Shown: piece after piece, positions 9,235 to 19,144 of the stretch
Numbering within the stretch: the first letter of the stretch is position 1
How the letters are laid out: each line of letters starts with the position of its first letter
From: Billgrantia pellis
GTDB taxonomy: Bacteria > Pseudomonadota > Gammaproteobacteria > Pseudomonadales > Halomonadaceae
Reading direction: 5' to 3'
Assembly: GCF_008297955.1 (NCBI RefSeq)
Contig: NZ_VTPY01000001.1
Location: 682,001 to 746,000 of the forward strand
Length of the DNA stretch: 64,000 nt
Notes under the pieces: generated by a model
Told to the model about the DNA's origin: nothing
Database searches by the model: none
Seen by the model: the letters and a program-made list of their open reading frames with translations, nothing else
Position numbers and translations under genes: made by a program

Positions 9235-9432
9235 TCAGGCTTCGCCCAGACTGCCGAAGAAGAAGCCGTAGAACAGCAGGGCGAGGAGCAGGGCGGCGAG
9301 TGTGACGCGGATCTTCAGCGACACGAGGAGCCGGCGCGACGTGCTGTCGTCGCGCAACAGGAAACCGACGCCGGCTGCCAGGCTGGCCAACATGGCCAGG
9401 AACACGACGGCTATCAAGGTCTTGAGAAACAT
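9235..9432 (-). CDS. DUF2909 twin-transmembrane protein
   Basis: A 65-residue protein with two hydrophobic helices (about 4-26 and 41-60) separated by a short basic loop (RDDSTSRRLLVSLKIR). Its size, twin-helix layout and position between coxC and SURF1 fit the DUF2909 family, whose members are conserved in this place in Pseudomonas. It is read from the minus strand, opposite to the cox genes. GGAG lies six bases before its ATG. That start codon shares the tetranucleotide CATG with the possible start of the divergent SURF1 gene. A role in oxidase assembly is likely from context but unproven. Confidence 0.88.
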   Translation of the reverse strand: MFLKTLIAVVFLAMLASLAAGVGFLLRDDSTSRRLLVSLKIRVTLAALLLALLFYGFFFGSLGEA

Positions 9433-10180
9433 GGGGCACTCCGTTGGAGGTCAGGGGGCAAAGCCTGGAAAGCGCTTGCCCGGCTGGCGATCGAGCGTGT
9501 GGTATCTGCTCTGGTCGCTGCTGGTGACGTTGGGGTTATGCCTTGGACTATGGCAGTGGGAACGGGCCGACGACAAGCGTCGTTATCTTGCCCGGCTCGA
9601 TGCGGCGCCAACGTTGGAAGCCCCGGAAGCGCCGCCGCCGCCCGGTTCCCACTTGATCCTGCAAGGCGAGTACCTGACCGATGCGACCCTGTTTCTCGAC
9701 AACCGCACGCACGATGGGCAACTGGGGGTGGCGGTACTGACGCCACTGCGCAGCGAGGACGGGCGCCTGTGGTTGGTGCAGCGCGGCTTCCTGCCGACCG
9801 GGCCGAGTCGGGCAACGCCCGAGGTCGATACGCCGGCGGGTGAGGTCAGGCTGCGTGGGCGCTGGCAGGCCGCTGGCGATGAACCACCGCTTTTTGGACC
9901 CAACCGGGAGGGCATGCGCCTGCAGCGCATCGAGCTTTCTGCCTGGGATCTCGACGGCGATTTCGCTCACGATGGCTGGCTGCACCTCGAGCGGGGGCCG
10001 GGACAACTGGCGCCCTGGTGGACACCCAACGTGGTGCCGCCCAGCCGCCATGTCGGCTATGCCGTCCAATGGTGGGGGTTGGCTTTGGCGGCCCTGGCGG
10101 TGATGATCATCGGAGGGCGCCGGCTGGCCAGTGATAGACGGCACGTGCGAGACGGCCCTCCTCCGGCAGGTGACGCGTGA
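9431..10180 (+). CDS. SURF1 family cytochrome oxidase assembly protein
   Basis: SURF1/Shy1 proteins help insert heme a into subunit I. The product has an N-terminal membrane helix followed by the family motif LGLWQWERADDKR, a large periplasmic domain with LDNRTHDGQLGVAVLTPL and WLVQRGFLP, and a second helix near the C-terminus (AVQWWGLALAALAVMII). The start is uncertain. ATG 9431 (249 aa) overlaps the divergent DUF2909 start; TTG 9476 with GGAAAG just upstream would give a protein starting LPGWRSS, closer to the usual SURF1 N-terminus. The frame stays open further upstream, but that part lies antisense to DUF2909 and is not SURF1-like. Confidence 0.9.
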   Translation: MGHSVGGQGAKPGKRLPGWRSSVWYLLWSLLVTLGLCLGLWQWERADDKRRYLARLDAAPTLEAPEAPPPPGSHLILQGEYLTDATLFLDNRTHDGQLGVAVLTPLRSEDGRLWLVQRGFLPTGPSRATPEVDTPAGEVRLRGRWQAAGDEPPLFGPNREGMRLQRIELSAWDLDGDFAHDGWLHLERGPGQLAPWWTPNVVPPSRHVGYAVQWWGLALAALAVMIIGGRRLASDRRHVRDGPPPAGDA

Positions 10181-10216
10181 TCGGTAAGATTTGGGGGGAT
10201 TGCAGTGCAGGAAGCC

Positions 10217-10753
10217 ATGAACGTTCGTCATCAGCGCTTGAAGCTGCTGGCCTTGATCGCCGTCTTTGCCCTGCCGATGGTCTCGGCTTGGGTCATGCTG
10301 CATTGGCGCATCGGTATCCCCGACCAGCACACTGCCCATGGCGAACTGGCCCCCTCCGTGCCGGCACTGGAGGAGTGGCCGCTGGTTGACCAACAGGCCT
10401 CGTTCGATGGTGGTGATTGGGTGTTGGCCTTCGACTGCACACGGGATTGCGAGGCCCAGGCCGATCGCTGGTGGCGGCTGCACCGGGCGCTGGGCCGTGA
10501 GGCGCCGCGCGTTACCCGTTTGAGAATAGGCGGAAGTCCCGCTTCCCAGCCCGGTGAATCGGTCACACAGTGGCGGGAAGCGCCCGCTTGGCAGGAGGCG
10601 GGTGCTGTCTGGCTGATCGATCCGCAGGGACGAGTGGTGTTGCGTTACGCGGGCAATGTATCGGAGCGCGACGTAATGGACGACCTCTCGCATCTGCTGA
10701 AACGGATCCCCGATCCGCGGGCGGTAGAGGAACGGGACGGCGAGTCGCGTTGA
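10217..10753 (+). CDS. Thioredoxin-like membrane-anchored protein with CX3C motif, cox cluster
   Basis: A 178-residue protein with one N-terminal membrane helix (about 8-30) and a periplasmic domain. It has a pattern reminiscent of Sco/thioredoxin folds: a strand ending DWVLAFDC, a CX3C motif (C74 TRD C78), a helix with LHRALG, and near the C-terminus AVWLIDPQGRVVLRY followed by a helix. The equivalent gene between SURF1 and ctaA in Pseudomonas is annotated only as hypothetical. I chose ATG 10217 because AGGAAG lies just upstream; an in-frame GTG at 10205 is possible. The CX3C resembles the copper site of Sco proteins, so a CuA metallation role is plausible but inferred. Confidence 0.8.
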   Translation: MNVRHQRLKLLALIAVFALPMVSAWVMLHWRIGIPDQHTAHGELAPSVPALEEWPLVDQQASFDGGDWVLAFDCTRDCEAQADRWWRLHRALGREAPRVTRLRIGGSPASQPGESVTQWREAPAWQEAGAVWLIDPQGRVVLRYAGNVSERDVMDDLSHLLKRIPDPRAVEERDGESR

Positions 10754-10838
10754 AGCCGGCTTCGCTCGGTTGCCTCGCGGCTCGATGAACGTTGTGGCAA
10801 GGTCGTTTCGAGACATGACAGGATCAAGGACGCCATCC

Positions 10839-11915
10839 ATGCAGGGTGCTTCGATGCCAACTCATTCCGATACGGCGCATGCTCGCCGGCTGCGCCTGTT
10901 GTTGAACCTCAGCCTGGTGGGCGTCGTCTTTACCAGCGTCGTGATACTGATCGGCGCCTGGACGCGCCTGGTCGATGCCGGCCTCGGCTGTCCCGACTGG
11001 CCCGGCTGCTACGGTGCGCTGGTGGTGCCGGATGCAGAGCGCGCCTCGCTCCATTCGCCCCACGCGCCCCTGGAGGTCTTCAAGGCCTGGGTCGAGATGG
11101 TGCATCGCTATTTGGCCTCCACGCTCGGCTTGCTGGTGATCGGCCTGCTGCTGCTGGGCGCCGGGCTGCGTCGCCAGCCCGGCTATCCGTGGAAGACGAA
11201 CGTGGCGTTGCTGGGCGTGATACTGCTGCAGGGTGCCTTCGGTGCCTTCACGGTGACGCTCAAGCTATGGCCGCAGGTCGTGACGCTGCACCTGCTGGGA
11301 GGGCTTTCGGTACTGGTGCTTTTTCTATGGTTGCATCTTGGGCTACGCCGTTTCGCCAAGGGAGACGAGCCGGCCGCGGTGAAGCGTCGGTTGACGCCGC
11401 TTTGGATGGCGGCCGTGGCGCTGCTGGTCCTGCAGCTGGCATTGGGGGGTTGGGTATCGAGCAACTACGCCGGTATCGCCTGTCAGGGATTTCCCACCTG
11501 TAACGGTCAGTGGTGGCCCGAGATGGACTGGAGCGAAGGGTTTCATCTGACGCAGACGGTGGGGCCCAATTACCTGCACGGTCAGCTGCATGCCGATGCC
11601 AGAGTGGCCATCCATCAGGGACATCGTCTTGGCGCTGTGCTGCTGGGGTTGGTTCTGGTCAGCCTGGCGGCCCGTCACTGGCAGCGGGCGCGCATGCGAC
11701 CCTGGCTCGGTGGGCTGGTGATCGCCTATGGTGTTCAACTGGGCTTGGGGATTGCCAATGTCCTGATGTGGCTTCCCTTGTGGTTGGCGCTACTGCATAC
11801 GGCCGGGGCCCTGTCGCTTGTGTTGTTGCTGGCGTTGGCCGTGTGGCATTGGCGTGAGCCGGCCGCGGAAGTCGAGGGTTCGACACGAAGGGAGAAGGAG
11901 TGGGGGCATGTCTAA
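10839..11915 (+). CDS. ctaA: Heme A synthase (COX15/CtaA)
   Basis: CtaA oxidises the C8 methyl of heme O to the formyl group of heme A. The 358-residue form has eight membrane helices in two four-helix halves. Candidate heme-ligating histidines are seen in EMVHRY, VTLHLLGG, IHQGHRLG and ALLHTAG, and each half carries a periplasmic cysteine pair (GCPDWPGCYG and CQGFPTCNG). The frame is open from a TTG at 10770, but ATG 10839 with AAGGA eight bases upstream is a better start; ATG 10854 is also possible. The stop overlaps the ctaB start by 8 bp. Confidence 0.95.
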   Translation: MQGASMPTHSDTAHARRLRLLLNLSLVGVVFTSVVILIGAWTRLVDAGLGCPDWPGCYGALVVPDAERASLHSPHAPLEVFKAWVEMVHRYLASTLGLLVIGLLLLGAGLRRQPGYPWKTNVALLGVILLQGAFGAFTVTLKLWPQVVTLHLLGGLSVLVLFLWLHLGLRRFAKGDEPAAVKRRLTPLWMAAVALLVLQLALGGWVSSNYAGIACQGFPTCNGQWWPEMDWSEGFHLTQTVGPNYLHGQLHADARVAIHQGHRLGAVLLGLVLVSLAARHWQRARMRPWLGGLVIAYGVQLGLGIANVLMWLPLWLALLHTAGALSLVLLLALAVWHWREPAAEVEGSTRREKEWGHV

Positions 11916-12852
11916 CGCACTGACCAAGCGCGAGGGGATCAAGGGCATGCTGCTGATGCAGTTGGGCTTGCACGAGTCGGCGGCCTGGACCTGGCGGGAT
12001 CTGCTTACGCTATGCAAGCCACGGGTGGTGGTCGTGATGCTGGCCTGTGCCCTGGTGGGAATGGCGCTGGCGACGCCGAGCCTGCCTTCGCTGACCGCCG
12101 TGGTGGCCGGACTGGCGGGTATCGGCCTGGCTGCCGGCGGTGCGGCGGCCTTCAATCACGTGGTCGACCGCAGGCTCGATGCCATGATGCTGCGGACCTC
12201 GCAGCGGCCCCTCGCCAGCCAGCGCATGCCGACACCGCTTGCGCTGGGCTGGGCGACGCTGCTGTCGGTTGCGGGTATCTCGCTGCTGTTCTGGCAGGTC
12301 AATGCGCTGACGGCGTGGCTGACGCTGGGGTCGTTGATCGGCTATGCGCTGGTGTATACCGCCTTTCTCAAGCGGGCAACGCCGCAGAACATCGTGATCG
12401 GTGGCGTTGCCGGCGCCGCACCGCCGCTACTCGGCTGGACCGCCGTGACCGGCCAGCTGGGGCCGGAGCCGCTGCTGCTGGTACTGATCGTCTTCGCCTG
12501 GACGCCACCGCATTTCTGGGCGCTGGCCATCCACAAGCGCGACGAGTATGCCCGCGCCGGCGTACCGATGCTACCGGTCACCCATGGCGAGGCCTTCACC
12601 CGCCTGCAGGTATGGCTCTACGGCTGGCTCACGGTGGCGGTGACGCTGCTGCCCTTTGCCATCGGCATGAGCGGGGCGGTGTATCTGCTCGGCGTGATGG
12701 CCCTGAACCTTCGCTTCATGTACTGGAACTGGAAGGTTTGGCGCGGTGTTGACGCCAAGGCGCCGCTGGCAGCGTTCTGGTTCTCGATTCGCTATATCCT
12801 GGGCGTGTTCGGTGTGCTGCTGCTGGATCACTACGCCGCGTTCTGGCGCTAG
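11908..12852 (+). CDS. ctaB: Heme O synthase (protoheme IX farnesyltransferase)
   Basis: CtaB/CyoE attaches a farnesyl group to heme B to give heme O, the substrate of CtaA. The 314-residue protein has about nine membrane helices and the two Asp-rich loops of the UbiA superfamily: NHVVDRRLDAMMLRTSQRPL and HKRDEYARAGVPMLP. ATG 11908 follows GGAGAAGGAG and overlaps the end of ctaA. It is the last cox-assembly gene here; no Sco/SenC gene follows, unlike in Pseudomonas. Confidence 0.96.
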   Translation: MSNALTKREGIKGMLLMQLGLHESAAWTWRDLLTLCKPRVVVVMLACALVGMALATPSLPSLTAVVAGLAGIGLAAGGAAAFNHVVDRRLDAMMLRTSQRPLASQRMPTPLALGWATLLSVAGISLLFWQVNALTAWLTLGSLIGYALVYTAFLKRATPQNIVIGGVAGAAPPLLGWTAVTGQLGPEPLLLVLIVFAWTPPHFWALAIHKRDEYARAGVPMLPVTHGEAFTRLQVWLYGWLTVAVTLLPFAIGMSGAVYLLGVMALNLRFMYWNWKVWRGVDAKAPLAAFWFSIRYILGVFGVLLLDHYAAFWR

Positions 12853-13025
12853 TGCCGCTGATGCTCGGCAGCGTCGGGCTTCTGCAAGCGCCCGGTACCG
12901 CAAAGTGCCGGGCGCTCGTCGTTCGGCCGCTGGCATTCACCACGGAAGGCACCGGCTGACATGGCATGTCCCGGCCGGGGGCCTAGGTTACACTGCTCGC
13001 CCACAGAGACGACCCGGGAGACTCG

Positions 13026-13493
13026 ATGACGACCACCACCGCACTGATCCTGTTGGCCCTTGGGCTGGCCATCGTCGCCGGACTGGCGGCCTATGCCTTT
13101 ACGCTGTGGCGGGAAGTGAAGCGCCGTGAAGCCTTTCGCGAGCAGGAACTGCGCCGCGCTCACGAGAACTGCCTGGCCAATCTCGAGATCGTGGCGGCCT
13201 CGCTGCTTCAGGAGCAAGTCGATATTACCGAGGGGGCCTGGCGCTGCAAGATGCTGCTGGACATCCTCGACCCGCATCTGATCGAAAGGCCCGAATTCCA
13301 GGCGTTTGGCGAGGTTTATGCCCGTACGCAGCATCTGCATACCCACTCGGCGCGCAAGGCGCTGGCGCCACGTGACAGGATGCGCGAGGATCGCGAGCGC
13401 CTCGAGATCGAGGCGGAATGGCGGCAGCCGGTGCTGAAAGCGGCGCGAGACGTGCTCGACTTCCATCGTGGCTGGCCGAACAGCCTTCATTGA
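13026..13493 (+). CDS. DUF2489 membrane-anchored protein
   Basis: A 155-residue protein with a single N-terminal helix (about 6-28) and a charged cytoplasmic domain. Signatures include REQELRRAHENCLANLEIVAAS, EGAWRCKMLLDIL and DRMREDRERLEIEAEWRQPVLKAA. These features and the length fit DUF2489, a gammaproteobacterial family of unknown function. It starts at ATG 13026, 173 bp after ctaB on the same strand, with GGGAGAC upstream. Nothing in the sequence shows a biochemical role. Confidence 0.8.
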   Translation: MTTTTALILLALGLAIVAGLAAYAFTLWREVKRREAFREQELRRAHENCLANLEIVAASLLQEQVDITEGAWRCKMLLDILDPHLIERPEFQAFGEVYARTQHLHTHSARKALAPRDRMREDRERLEIEAEWRQPVLKAARDVLDFHRGWPNSLH

Positions 13494-13737
13494 GGTCTAT
13501 ACAGCGTTTGTACGGTCGAGTATGTTTGCAGCGCTTTGCATACTACGGCAAGCTAAGCAGTGGCGTTAGCGAGCTTTTTCCTGACCGGGAAGGGCCTGTG
13601 GTCACGCAAAGGAATGAGGTCGCGCTTTGAGCACGGCCGAAAGCGGCCTACACTTTGAGCCGTTGGGTCAATGAGTGTCCTGACAGCGGGAGCTCATGAA
13701 TGTGTAGCCCCGAGATGAATCGAGAAGGAGTCTTGCA

Positions 13738-14436
13738 ATGAAAAAATCTACGACTGGCTTACTGTTGGGTTCTGCACTGGTGATCGGTCTTTCGGGCTGT
13801 GCCACGGATTTCCAGCGAGGCGGCGAGAGATCGGGCGGCGGTGCGACAACCGCTTCCAGCGATCGCGCCTGGTATCAGCAGCCGCTGGTTTGCGGTATTG
13901 CCGGCGGTTTGATCGGTGGCGGCATTGGCTATGCGACCAGCGGTAGCTCTGACGAGGACGCTGGCACTGCGACTGGCGCCGTGGCCGGTTCCGCGATTGG
14001 CGCTCTGCTGTGTGCCGACCGTACACCGGAGCCCGAGCCGGTAGCCGAGCCCGCGCCGACGCCGGCACCCGAGCCCGCCCCGGTGACGGAGTTCGAGACC
14101 GTGACGCTCGACAGCGAGGTCACCTTCGCCTTCGATTCGGCCGAGATTCGCCCCGAGGCGCACCGGACCCTCGACGAGGTCGCCACCACGCTGCGCGAAA
14201 ACCCGGATCTGCGCGTACGTATCGAAGGGCACACCGATTCGATCGGTTCCGCCCAGTACAACCAGGACCTGTCTCAGCGTCGTGCCGACTCGGTCAGGGA
14301 TTTCCTGGTCTCGCGCGGCATCGAGGAGCGTCGCATGACCACGCGCGGCTTCGGTGAAGAGAATCCGGTCGCGACCAACGAGACCGATGCCGGCCGTCAG
14401 CAGAACCGCCGCGTGGAAATCGTCAACTGGGATTGA
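13738..14436 (+). CDS. OmpA-family peptidoglycan-binding lipoprotein with glycine-zipper region
   Basis: A 232-residue outer-membrane lipoprotein. A signal peptide ends in the lipobox LSGC, with C21 the lipidated residue. A glycine-rich zipper segment follows (GIAGGLIGGGIGYATSG and GAVAGSAIGALL), then a Pro/Glu linker (about 98-118) and an OmpA C-terminal domain (about 122-232). The OmpA domain shows FDSAEIRPEA, EGHTDSIGSAQYN, LSQRRADSVRDFL and NRRVEI, which bind the peptidoglycan diaminopimelate. It resembles the YiaD/Pal-like lipoproteins that tether the outer membrane to the wall. It is monocistronic, with a strong terminator downstream; AGAAGGAG precedes the ATG. Confidence 0.93.
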   Translation: MKKSTTGLLLGSALVIGLSGCATDFQRGGERSGGGATTASSDRAWYQQPLVCGIAGGLIGGGIGYATSGSSDEDAGTATGAVAGSAIGALLCADRTPEPEPVAEPAPTPAPEPAPVTEFETVTLDSEVTFAFDSAEIRPEAHRTLDEVATTLRENPDLRVRIEGHTDSIGSAQYNQDLSQRRADSVRDFLVSRGIEERRMTTRGFGEENPVATNETDAGRQQNRRVEIVNWD

Positions 14437-14445
14437 TCCGCGTTT

Positions 14446-14467
14446 TCTCTCCGACGCGTCGGAGAGA
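14446..14467. repeat. Perfect 22-bp palindrome
   Basis: The sequence TCTCTCCGACG followed by its exact reverse complement lies 9 bp after the OmpA-lipoprotein stop codon and 9 bp before the terminator hairpin. It could fold as an extra RNA stem or be a binding site for a dimeric protein. Confidence 0.6.
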
Positions 14468-14476
14468 GGCATCGGC

Positions 14477-14507
14477 AGGGGCACCTTCGGGTGCCCCTGT
14501 TGCGTTA
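14477..14507 (+). terminator. Intrinsic terminator after OmpA lipoprotein
   Basis: A 9-bp stem AGGGGCACC/GGTGCCCCT is closed by a TTCG tetraloop (14486-14489) and followed by GTTGCGTT. The stable UUCG loop and GC-rich stem are typical of an intrinsic terminator; the U tract is interrupted. Confidence 0.75.
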
Positions 14508-14778
14508 ACCCTTTCGATTCTGCCGCTTCGCTTTCTTCCTGCGGTCGTTGCCACTTTCTCGGTAGGGGAATCGTGCTTGGCGACATTGGAGCATGGCGCA
14601 TGTCATGGCCCTTCTGTTAGTCTTGTGCGCTGCCGCGACGCGCAGCGGGGCCGAAGGAGGTACCCGTCGCCCAGAGTAGTGGGCGGGCTGCGCAACTCGC
14701 GCGATGTTTCGTTTCCGTTTGCCATAGCCGCGACACGTGATCCCTGGTATGGATCACCACTGCGCAAAGGACGCCTCA

Positions 14779-16677
14779 ATGCCCATCGTGACCCTGCCCG
14801 ACGGCAGTCAGAGAACTTTCGAAAAATCCCTTTCCATCATGCAGCTCGCCGAATCCATCGGCCCCGGGCTTGCCAAGGCGTGCGTGGCCGGCAAGATCGA
14901 CGGCGAGCTGGTGGATGCCGCCGACCTCATCGATCATGACGCCAAGGTGGCCATTATCACCGCGCGCGACCCCGAGGGGCTCGAGGTCATTCGCCACTCC
15001 TGTGCGCACCTGATCGGGCATGCCGTCAAGCAGCTCTACCCGGATGCCAAGATGGCGATCGGACCGGTGATCGAGGACGGTTTCTATTACGATATCGATT
15101 TCGGCCGTTCCATCACGCCTGATGACTTGGCCGCGATCGAGGCGCGCATGAAGGCGCTGATCGATAGCGAATACGATGTGGTTCGCGAATACGTTGACCG
15201 CGACTGTGCGATGCGCACCTTCGAGCAGCGCGACGAGCCCTACAAGCAGGAAATCGTCGGGGCGATCCCGCCGGGTGAGACGATCCGTCTCTACTATCAC
15301 AAGGAATACACCGACATGTGCCGGGGACCTCACGTGCCCAATACCCGGCACCTGAAGGCGTTCAAGCTGACCAAGCTGGCCGGCGCCTACTGGCGCGGGG
15401 ACGCCAGCAAGCCGATGCTGACCCGCATCTACGGCACCGCCTGGGGCGACAAGAAGCAGCTCAAGGCCTACCTGCAGCGCCTCGAGGAGGCCGAGAAGCG
15501 CGACCATCGCAAGCTGGCCCGCAAGCTCGATTATTTCCATATGCAGGAAGAGGCCCCGGGGATGGTGTTCTGGCACCCCAAGGGGTGGACCCTATGGCAG
15601 GTCGTCGAGCAGTACATGCGCAACGTCTATCGCGAGGGCGGCTATCAGGAGATTCGCTGTCCCCAGATCATGGATGTCTCGCTGTGGAAGAAATCCGGCC
15701 ACTGGGACAACTACGCCGAGAATATGTTCTTCACTGAATCGGAGAAGCGCGAGTACGCGCTCAAGCCGATGAACTGTCCGGGGCATGTCCAGGTCTTCAA
15801 CTCGGGGCTACGCAGCTATCGTGAACTGCCGGTGCGCTACGGCGAGTTCGGTGGCTGCCATCGCAACGAGCCGTCGGGCGCCTTGCACGGCATCATGCGC
15901 GTGCGTGCCTTCACCCAGGACGACGGCCACGTCTTCTGCACCGAAGCGCAGGTCGAGCCGGAAGTGACGGCCTTCCATCGACAGGCACTCAAGGTGTATC
16001 GCGACTTCGGCTTCGAGGACATCGCGGTCAAGATCGCCCTGCGGCCCGAGAAGCGGTTGGGCAGCGACGATGTCTGGGATCGCGCCGAAGCCGCGCTGCG
16101 GGGAGCCTTGTCGGCCTGTGACGTCGTGTGGGAGGAGTTACCCGGAGAGGGCGCCTTCTACGGTCCCAAGATCGAATACCACATGAAGGATTGTCTCGGA
16201 CGCGAATGGCAGGTCGGCACCATGCAGGTCGACTTCATGATGCCGACGCGTCTCGGTGCCCAGTACGTGACCGAAGAGGGGGATCGCAGGCCTCCGGTCA
16301 TGCTGCACCGCGCCATCGTGGGATCGATGGAGCGCTTCATCGGTATCCTGATCGAGCACTATGCCGGTGCGATGCCGTTATGGCTGGCGCCGGAGCAGTC
16401 GGTGATCATGACGATCACCGATGCGCAGCGCGATTATGCCGTGGAACTCGAGCGTCGCTTGCAGAAAATGGGGCTTCGCGTCAAGGCGGACTTGAGGAAC
16501 GAGAAGATCGGCTTTAAAATCCGCGAACATACGTTGCAGAAAGTTCCCTATCTCCTGGTAGTGGGGGATAAGGAAGTCGAAGCCGACTCGGTTGCCGTGC
16601 GTACGCGCACTGGCGAAAACCTGGGTACCATGACCGTTGATGCCTTCATTGAGCGGATTCGGTCGGAAGGGTGGTAG
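14779..16677 (+). CDS. thrS: Threonyl-tRNA synthetase
   Basis: This class II synthetase charges tRNA-Thr. The 632-residue product has an N-terminal TGS domain (about 1-62), an editing domain with [10 protein letters not shown] and the later MCRGPH region, and the catalytic core. The zinc ligand C333 sits in MNCPGH, and motif 2 covers the [15 protein letters not shown] region. A C-terminal anticodon-binding domain ends in [13 protein letters not shown]. The frame is open from 14737, but ATG 14779 has AAAGGA upstream and gives the standard [10 protein letters not shown] start. It heads the operon thrS-infC-rpmI-rplT. Confidence 0.97.
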   Translation: MPIVTLPDGSQRTFEKSLSIMQLAESIGPGLAKACVAGKIDGELVDAADLIDHDAKVAIITARDPEGLEVIRHSCAHLIGHAVKQLYPDAKMAIGPVIEDGFYYDIDFGRSITPDDLAAIEARMKALIDSEYDVVREYVDRDCAMRTFEQRDEPYKQEIVGAIPPGETIRLYYHKEYTDMCRGPHVPNTRHLKAFKLTKLAGAYWRGDASKPMLTRIYGTAWGDKKQLKAYLQRLEEAEKRDHRKLARKLDYFHMQEEAPGMVFWHPKGWTLWQVVEQYMRNVYREGGYQEIRCPQIMDVSLWKKSGHWDNYAENMFFTESEKREYALKPMNCPGHVQVFNSGLRSYRELPVRYGEFGGCHRNEPSGALHGIMRVRAFTQDDGHVFCTEAQVEPEVTAFHRQALKVYRDFGFEDIAVKIALRPEKRLGSDDVWDRAEAALRGALSACDVVWEELPGEGAFYGPKIEYHMKDCLGREWQVGTMQVDFMMPTRLGAQYVTEEGDRRPPVMLHRAIVGSMERFIGILIEHYAGAMPLWLAPEQSVIMTITDAQRDYAVELERRLQKMGLRVKADLRNEKIGFKIREHTLQKVPYLLVVGDKEVEADSVAVRTRTGENLGTMTVDAFIERIRSEGW

Positions 16678-16738
16678 CATAGGTTGGTAAAGACAGGTTG
16701 GTAACGACATCGTCAATTACCGGAACGGAGACGGAACG

Positions 16739-17278
16739 ATCAAGCGAAGCAGCCCGCGCGGACGTCCTCAGGACAAGCGCCCCCCAATGAACGAGCGGAT
16801 TACCGAGGATCAGGTTCGCCTGATCGATAGCGACGGCGAGCAGCTGGGTGTCGTGCCTACCAGCGAAGCGCTCGAGCGTGCCGAAGCGGCCGGTCTTGAC
16901 CTCGTACAGATTTCCAATGCCGATCCGATCGTCTGCAAGATCATGGATTACGGCAAGTTCGTCTTCGAGCAGAAGAAGCAGAAGTCAGCTCAGAAGAAGA
17001 AGACGAAGCAGATTCAGGTCAAGGAAGTCAAATTCCGGCCTGGCACCGACGAGGGCGATTATCAGGTCAAGCTTCGTAACCTGATCCGCTTCCTCGAAGG
17101 TGGCGACAAGGGCAAGGTCACGCTGCGTTTTCGCGGCCGTGAAATGGCGCACCAGGACATCGGCCGCAAGCTGATGGAGCGGATCGCCGCGGATCTCGAG
17201 GAGATCGGGACCGTGGAGTCCTTCCCCAAGATGGAAGGGCGCCAGATGACCATGATCGTTGCCCCCAAGAAGAAGTGA
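16739..17278 (+). CDS. infC: Translation initiation factor IF-3, probable ATC start codon
   Basis: IF-3 binds the 30S subunit and checks start-codon and initiator tRNA pairing. From the first in-frame ATG (16787) the protein would be 163 residues and lack its normal N-terminal extension. Sixteen codons upstream in frame, ATC at 16739 has GGAG at 16727-16730 with 8-bp spacing and restores a basic leader ([15 protein letters not shown]), giving 179 residues, near the 180 of E. coli IF-3. E. coli infC uses AUU, which IF-3 itself discriminates against to regulate its synthesis, so a rare start here fits the same autoregulation. Motifs [23 protein letters not shown] and EGRQM are intact. Confidence 0.93.
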   Translation: MKRSSPRGRPQDKRPPMNERITEDQVRLIDSDGEQLGVVPTSEALERAEAAGLDLVQISNADPIVCKIMDYGKFVFEQKKQKSAQKKKTKQIQVKEVKFRPGTDEGDYQVKLRNLIRFLEGGDKGKVTLRFRGREMAHQDIGRKLMERIAADLEEIGTVESFPKMEGRQMTMIVAPKKK

Positions 17279-17361
17279 TCCGTAGGCCAGTCCAACGGGT
17301 GGCCGGTACCGCCGGCCATCGGCCCCGGGTTTTCTGAAAAATCTCGAGCGGAGTGAATCTC

Positions 17362-17556
17362 ATGCCGAAAATCAAGAGTAACAGCGGCGCTGCCAAGCGC
17401 TTCAAGAAGACGGCCAACGGCTTCAAGCACAAGCAGTCGTTCCGTAGCCACATCCTGACCAAGAAGTCGACCAAGCGTAAGCGTCAACTGCGTGGTATGA
17501 AGCAGATCCACGACGCCGACAAGGCCTTGATCCAGCGCATGCTGCCGAATCTCTAA
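17362..17556 (+). CDS. rpmI: 50S ribosomal protein L35
   Basis: A 64-residue basic protein starting [17 protein letters not shown], with the conserved [15 protein letters not shown] and [17 protein letters not shown] segments of bL35. ATG 17362 has GGAG eight bases upstream; an in-frame GTG nine bases earlier overlaps that ribosome binding site and is unlikely. It lies between infC and rplT as in other gammaproteobacteria, where L20 represses this pair post-transcriptionally. Confidence 0.97.
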   Translation: MPKIKSNSGAAKRFKKTANGFKHKQSFRSHILTKKSTKRKRQLRGMKQIHDADKALIQRMLPNL

Positions 17557-17592
17557 GCCTTTGGTTAACCACTTCAACGTCAGGAGAAAGCC

Positions 17593-17946
17593 ATGACTCG
17601 TGTCAAGCGTGGTGTCGTCGCTCGTCGTCGTCACAAGAAGGTTCTCAAGCTGGCCAAGGGCTACTACGGTGCCCGTTCGCGCGTTTTCCGCGTGGCCAAG
17701 CAGGCTGTCATCAAGGCCGGTCAGTATGCCTACCGTGACCGCCGTCAGCGCAAGCGTCAGTTCCGTGCCCTGTGGATCCAGCGTATCAACGCCGGGGCTC
17801 GCCAGCACGGCCTGTCCTATAGCCGCTTTGTCGGCGGCCTGAAGAAGGCCGGTATCGAGATCGACCGCAAGGTGCTGGCCGATCTGGCCGTGCACGAGAA
17901 GGCCGCCTTTGCTGCCATCGTCGAGAAGGCCAAGGCTGCCCAGTAA
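17593..17946 (+). CDS. rplT: 50S ribosomal protein L20
   Basis: This 117-residue bL20 binds 23S rRNA early in 50S assembly and in E. coli also represses its own operon. The sequence begins [19 protein letters not shown] and carries [20 protein letters not shown] and the globular C-terminal region [23 protein letters not shown] precedes the ATG. A strong terminator follows, which sets the end of the thrS-rplT unit before pheS. Confidence 0.98.
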   Translation: MTRVKRGVVARRRHKKVLKLAKGYYGARSRVFRVAKQAVIKAGQYAYRDRRQRKRQFRALWIQRINAGARQHGLSYSRFVGGLKKAGIEIDRKVLADLAVHEKAAFAAIVEKAKAAQ

Positions 17947-18004
17947 GTGCACCGACCGTTGGCGTCGAGCCGGTAAGGCCGGCTCGCACGATGCCAGACC
18001 GTCG

Positions 18005-18039
18005 CAGGGGAAGAGCAGCCGCTCTTCCCCTGTTTTTTT
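18005..18039 (+). terminator. Strong intrinsic terminator between rplT and pheS
   Basis: A 12-bp stem (CAGGGGAAGAGC with GCTCTTCCCCTG, loop AGCC) is followed by seven T residues (18033-18039). A smaller hairpin, CGAGCCGG/CCGGCTCG at 17966-17986, lies just upstream. No Phe-rich leader peptide like E. coli pheM is visible between rplT and pheS. Confidence 0.92.
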
Positions 18040-18055
18040 GCCAATGCGTGGCTGA

Positions 18056-19114
<1,059 letters not shown>

Positions 19115-19144
19115 CCGACCGCAGCAGAACACACAGGATTCGTC

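Noticed and set aside
9548..10840. A 430-codon minus-strand open frame
   Set aside because: Antisense to SURF1 and the CX3C protein gene; low-complexity basic translation.
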